64,000 nucleotides of DNA. It comes from Hyalella azteca. Taxonomy: Eukaryota > Arthropoda > Malacostraca > Amphipoda > Hyalellidae. Where the stretch lies: positions 1 to 64,000 of the forward strand of contig NW_025946557.1 in the NCBI RefSeq assembly GCF_000764305.2. The letters run 5' to 3'. Positions 59,990-64,000 of this stretch are shown here, piece by piece. Both the position numbers and the translations under genes were made by a program. The notes below the pieces were generated by a model. It did no database searches. It was not told where the DNA came from and saw only the letters and a list, made by a program, of their open reading frames with translations. Each line of letters opens with the position of its first letter. The stretch's first letter is position 1.

Positions 59990-60545
59990 GTGAATTCTTC
60001 TGGTAGAATTTTACTCGTGAATTCTACGGGTAGAAATTTGCGCATAGTTTTCTAGAAGCCTGCAAGAAGCTGTTAGAATTTTACTCGTTAATTCTACGGG
60101 TAGAATTTTGCTCGTGAATTCTACGGGTAGAAATTTGCGCATAGTTTTCTAGAGGCAGGCAAGAAGCTGGTAGAATTTTACTCGTGAATTCTACGGGTAG
60201 AAATTTGCGCATAGTTTTCTAGAGGCCGGCAAGAAGCTGGTAGAATTTTACTCGTGAATTCTACGGGTAGAAATTTGCGCATAGTTTTCTAGAGGCAGGC
60301 AAAAAACTGGTAGAATTTTACTCGTGAATTCTACGGGTAAAAATTTGCTCATTGTTTTCTAGAAGCAGGCAAGAAGCTGGTAGAATGTTACTCGTGAATT
60401 CTACGGGTAAAAATTTGCGCATAGTTTTCTAGAGGCAAGCAAGAAGCTGGTAGAATTTTACTCGTGAATTCTACGGGTAGAAATTTCATCATGAATTCTA
60501 CGGGTAGAAATTTGCGCATAGTTTTCTAGAGGCAGGCAAGAAGCT
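59990..60545. repeat. About 70-bp minisatellite
   Basis: About eight units of TACTCGTGAATTCTACGGGT, AGAAATTTGCGCATAGTTTT, CTAGAGGCAGGCAAGAAGCTGG. Confidence 0.95.
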
Positions 60546-62540
60546 GAGACAGGAATAGTTCGGCGACCGTAATTGAGGCTTGAGGCACGCGAGTGGTAGA
60601 ATGAGAGGCCTGCTCTTTTTCCGAAGCTCCGAGCAATCTTTCAAAGTGGGAAAGAAACTCTGTTGAAAGTTCGGCTCTTTTGCGACGACTGCAATCCTTC
60701 GATTGGTTTTGATGCGGGTGAAATAAAGATATACCACGATCAAAAACTCATATTTTACAGAATTAATTATGTTGTTTTTCTGGGTTGAGATGAAAGGTGG
60801 ACTTTGCTGGACTAATATTTTTTATGTGTCACGGTTTCATCAAAATTATTCATGGGAATTGGATGAATGCCTGTTTTTTCGAAATTTCTTTATCCAACTT
60901 TGCTTTTTTCCTCGGCGCATGTCGAATAAGTTTCCAAATCAAGCCCTTAGCGTTAAATTTTTCGAGTAAACTTGTAGAATGTCGAGTTGATTTTGTTACA
61001 TGAATATCAATAATTTAGTTATAAATTCGCACATAAAACGTGAAATAATCAATCGATGCTTAGCAGTTCCATGAGCCTCAAATGCACCAACACATCATAA
61101 CGAGTGTGTGTGGTGTGGAGGCCTGAAGCTTATTTTACTAAACGTGATTCTTTCATATATTGTTTGTTATTCAGCGTATGTGATATTGCTTTTGCTCAAT
61201 ATGTTTATGGTAATATATTTAGTTTCAGCCCCAGATAATATTTATGCCTTTAAAGTCTTAATTTTGAAAATTTCTTGCGCCTCTGCGATGAGAAGAGGCC
61301 TTTTTCTTGAGAGATAAGTGGTTAGTGAACATGCAACAATAGCGCGAGAATTTTGCCTGCATGTCAGGATTTTTAAAACAGGATATAAGAATCACAATTG
61401 ATAAGATTTATCAATTTCAAGGACAGTGAGCTCTGGAGCTCAGATCTTGTGATCAGTTATGAAAATGAATTTCAAAAACTTTCTTTCTGCACTTTAGTCT
61501 CTTTTGGGTTCGACTTCCTGAAAAAATAAAACTTTAAGTATCGCACATACACGTGTGAACTATGCTCTTGCTCTGCACGATTATTCAACAGAAAGAACAT
61601 GCCTAAACTTCAAATTATCGCAGGTCTCCCTTTAAATGGGGATTAAGATTTTCTACGATTTGATTATAAACAACAGATAAATTTCACCGCAATAAAGTAA
61701 AGCTTTCTGCTAAATTATTCATTTGATGACTACTTCATCCGTCCACATGCAGCCGTTAGAGATTAAGTAAAAATGATGAATCGGAATTATCCATGTTGAG
61801 CACTCAAATGGAACTGACATTCTGAAGCATATTCTTCATCAACACCATTTTAATTCATATGAACCTTTTGCCAATATATATTATATATCAGACAACAGCC
61901 TTAATTCATCAGTGAACATCGCGTGGAATTTTACTAAATTCGATTATTTCAGTTAATCACTTCGACCTTCATTGCAATTCGTACGATATATATTGTTGTA
62001 TATTTCCTGGATGTCGTTAGAGGGACAATTTATCAAGGAAATACATTGACAGTGACCATTTAAGGTTGAATCTTGGTGTTATACTCTTATAATATAACAT
62101 CATGACGTTATATTATGATTTTCCACCTCATGTTACATAATAACGCTATATTATAATGTAATATTACAACGTTACATTAAACGATAAATTTAAGAAGAAG
62201 CTAGCTGCAGTTTACCGTCCAGTTGTTTATGATTGAACTTTACAGCTGCCACTGCCAAATTTATAATAACTTATACAAGTAGAATAACTTGGACCTAAAA
62301 TATACATATATTTTTATGCTTGCATAGACGCATACATTTACAATTCTTTCTTCATGAAACACAAGGTAACAGCTTTTTACACCCTTTTTGTGCAGCTGCA
62401 CCTGTTTTTTGCACACGTTCACAACTAAAGCAACATAAATCTTACATATAAGTTACTTACCTCTTCTTTCGAACTCCTTCCCGGCAGGGGCAACTGTTCA
62501 GAGCTGACTTATACGTTCTCCTCTCACTCTTTCTCTGTAC
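60546..62540. other. No gene recognised
   Basis: AT-rich; 62085-62180 holds AT palindromes such as TAATATAAC-ATCATGAC-GTTATATTA. The frames at 60769-61317 look incidental. Confidence 0.4.
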
Positions 62541-62599
62541 TTGCTGCAGACTCAGAGATCAGGTCCTTGTAAAGTCCTAATGTCTGGTTATTATCCTCA

Positions 62600-63040
62600 C
62601 GACCTTAGCTGCTGCATCTGCTGCATGAGGAACTTAGGCCTCTACAAGTGCTGCATTAGCTGCTGCATCTGCTGCATGAGCAACTTAGTCCTCTACAAGT
62701 GCTGCATCTGCTGCATGAGCTGCTGCCGGTGCTGCATGAGCTGCTGCCGGTGCTGCATGAGCTGCTGCATGAGGTGCTGCATCTGCTGCATGAGCAACTT
62801 AGGCCTCTACAAGGGCTGCATGAACTGCTGCATCTGCTGCATCTGCTGCATCTGCTGCATCTGCTGCATGAGGTGCTGCATCTGCTGCATGAGGTGCTGC
62901 ATCTGCTGCATGAGCAACTTAGGCCCTGTCTCTTATACACATCTAGATGTGTATAAGAGACAGCGACTGTCGGGTCNACAAGTGCTGCATGAGCTGCTGC
63001 ATGTGCTGCATGAGCTGCTGCATCTGCTGCATGAGCTGCT
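62600..63040. repeat. CTGCTGCATGAG minisatellite, interrupted by adapter
   Basis: Units of 9-12 bp (CTGCTGCAT, CTGCTGCATGAG) with a longer repeat containing GAGCAACTTAGGCCTCTACA. Frames here are low-complexity (Cys-Cys-Met or Leu-His) and not genes. The array is broken at 62926-62977 by non-genomic sequence. Confidence 0.95.
62926..62963. other. Sequencing-adapter (Tn5 mosaic end) palindrome
   Basis: CTGTCTCTTATACACATCT is followed directly by its reverse complement AGATGTGTATAAGAGACAG: the 19-bp Tn5 mosaic end of Nextera libraries, head to head. Its translations contain the well-known artefact peptide VSYTHLDVYKRQ. Confidence 0.98.
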
Positions 63041-63116
63041 GCAGGATCATCTTTCAAGTGGACGATCATATGAATTTGGTGCTCGGTTGAAACTTTCAAA
63101 CGATGAAATATATTGA

Positions 63117-63659
63117 ATAAATAAATTAATGACGATTTTTAAGCCTGATTTGTAAGGTAGGCAAAAGGTAACAAATACTAGAAGTAATCTTTGAGTAATG
63201 TTTCCATATGCAATATTTTTGATTTATGATAATATGCAATTAAAGTTGATTCATGTTCAAAAAAGGCTCATGGTGTTAGACTGTTTACTCAGATTTATGG
63301 TTAAAGATGTATGCATGCGAAATTTTTTTCTTGTTTGGCAAATTTATTATATAATACATTTCGTAGAAAAATAATATGGTTAAAAATAAATAGTTAAAGA
63401 TGCATCAATGCATAATTTTTTCTAGTTTGGCAAATCTATTATATTATAAACAACAACTGAACAAAATTTATCACTAGAATAGATATAATACGCATTGTCA
63501 GAAATCCGAATAAGTAAGACAAAACTTAATATGGAAAAGAGAACAAATAAAGCTGAAATTAACAAGCAGGATAACGTCGCCTAGCTTGCAGGATATATAA
63601 GTTTTATAGCGCCTCACGCTCCAAACAAAGACAGTAAAACAAGATGCTCAAAATTGAGA
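63117..63659. other. No gene recognised
   Basis: AT-rich with a diverged duplication (GTTAAAGATG..., TTTTTCTTGTTTGGCAAATT near 63300 and 63400). Confidence 0.4.
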
Positions 63660-64000
63660 ATTGAAGCCGCTGATGTGCCAGGCATTTCACCACAAGCCCA
63701 TATTTAAGCCGCTGATGTAGGGCACCTCACCACATGCACATATTCAAGCCGCTGATGTTGGGCACTTCACCACATGCCCATATTCAAGCCGCTGATGTAG
63801 GGCACCTCACCACATGCCCATATTCAAGCCGCTGATGTAGGGCACCTCATCAAATGCCCATATTCAAGCCGCTGATGTAGGGAACTTCAACAAATTCCAC
63901 ATATTCAAGCCGCTGATGTAGGGATGCCCATATTCAAGCTGCTGATGTAGGGCACTTCACCACATGCCCATATTCAAGCTGCTGATGTAAGGCACTTCAC
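63660..64000. repeat. 40-bp minisatellite reaching the window edge
   Basis: About eight units of CCGCTGATGTAGGGCACCTC plus ACCACATGCCCATATTCAAG; continues past the end. Confidence 0.95.

Noticed and set aside
62541..63116. Cys-rich 191-residue frame and overlapping Leu-His frame
   Set aside because: Low-complexity array broken by adapter sequence; the frame passes through the artefact.

Overview
The window reads as nuclear DNA of an animal, most likely an arthropod and perhaps a crustacean. It is AT-rich, intron-rich and crowded with minisatellites, foldback elements and SINE-like repeats, and its only clear gene is an NMDA-type glutamate receptor subunit closest to GluN1 (Drosophila Nmdar1). 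I cannot name the species. Quality marks of a short-read draft are present: one 166-base run of N, three single-N joins, and a sequencing-adapter palindrome left in the assembly.

Layout. Bases 2770-25468 hold the receptor gene on the minus strand, so the protein N-terminus is at high coordinates. Seventeen coding exons could be placed by similarity, splice sites and reading phase: signal peptide and acidic N-terminal stretch (exon 1), amino-terminal domain (exons 2-7), glycine-binding lobe S1 (exons 8-11), M1 (exon 11), pore loop M2 (exon 12), M3 with the SYTANLAAF motif (exon 13), lobe S2 (exons 14-16), M4 (exon 16), and a long unfamiliar C-terminal tail (exon 17). A conserved S1 exon expected between exons 10 and 11 and a stretch of amino-terminal domain expected between exons 5 and 6 were not found, so the model is incomplete.

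The most striking feature is that at least eight of the seventeen exons have one or both splice junctions inside a tandem repeat. The repeat units carry a piece of exon, the splice site and a piece of intron, giving rows of copied donor or acceptor sites. Two of the donor arrays are multiples of three and keep the exon frame open.

Bases 1-2769 are 3' flank with one weak candidate plus-strand exon. Bases 25469-64000 contain no gene I can recognise. They hold many minisatellite arrays, two SINE families, MITE-like foldback elements, a near-identical 2.0-kb tandem duplication (41148-45197) and the adapter artefact at 62926-62963.

The genes do not form a pathway here: this is a single neuronal ion-channel locus embedded in repeat-rich DNA. 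Functional statements about the receptor rest on the GluN1 family; the sequence itself shows the motifs, the splice phases and the repeats.
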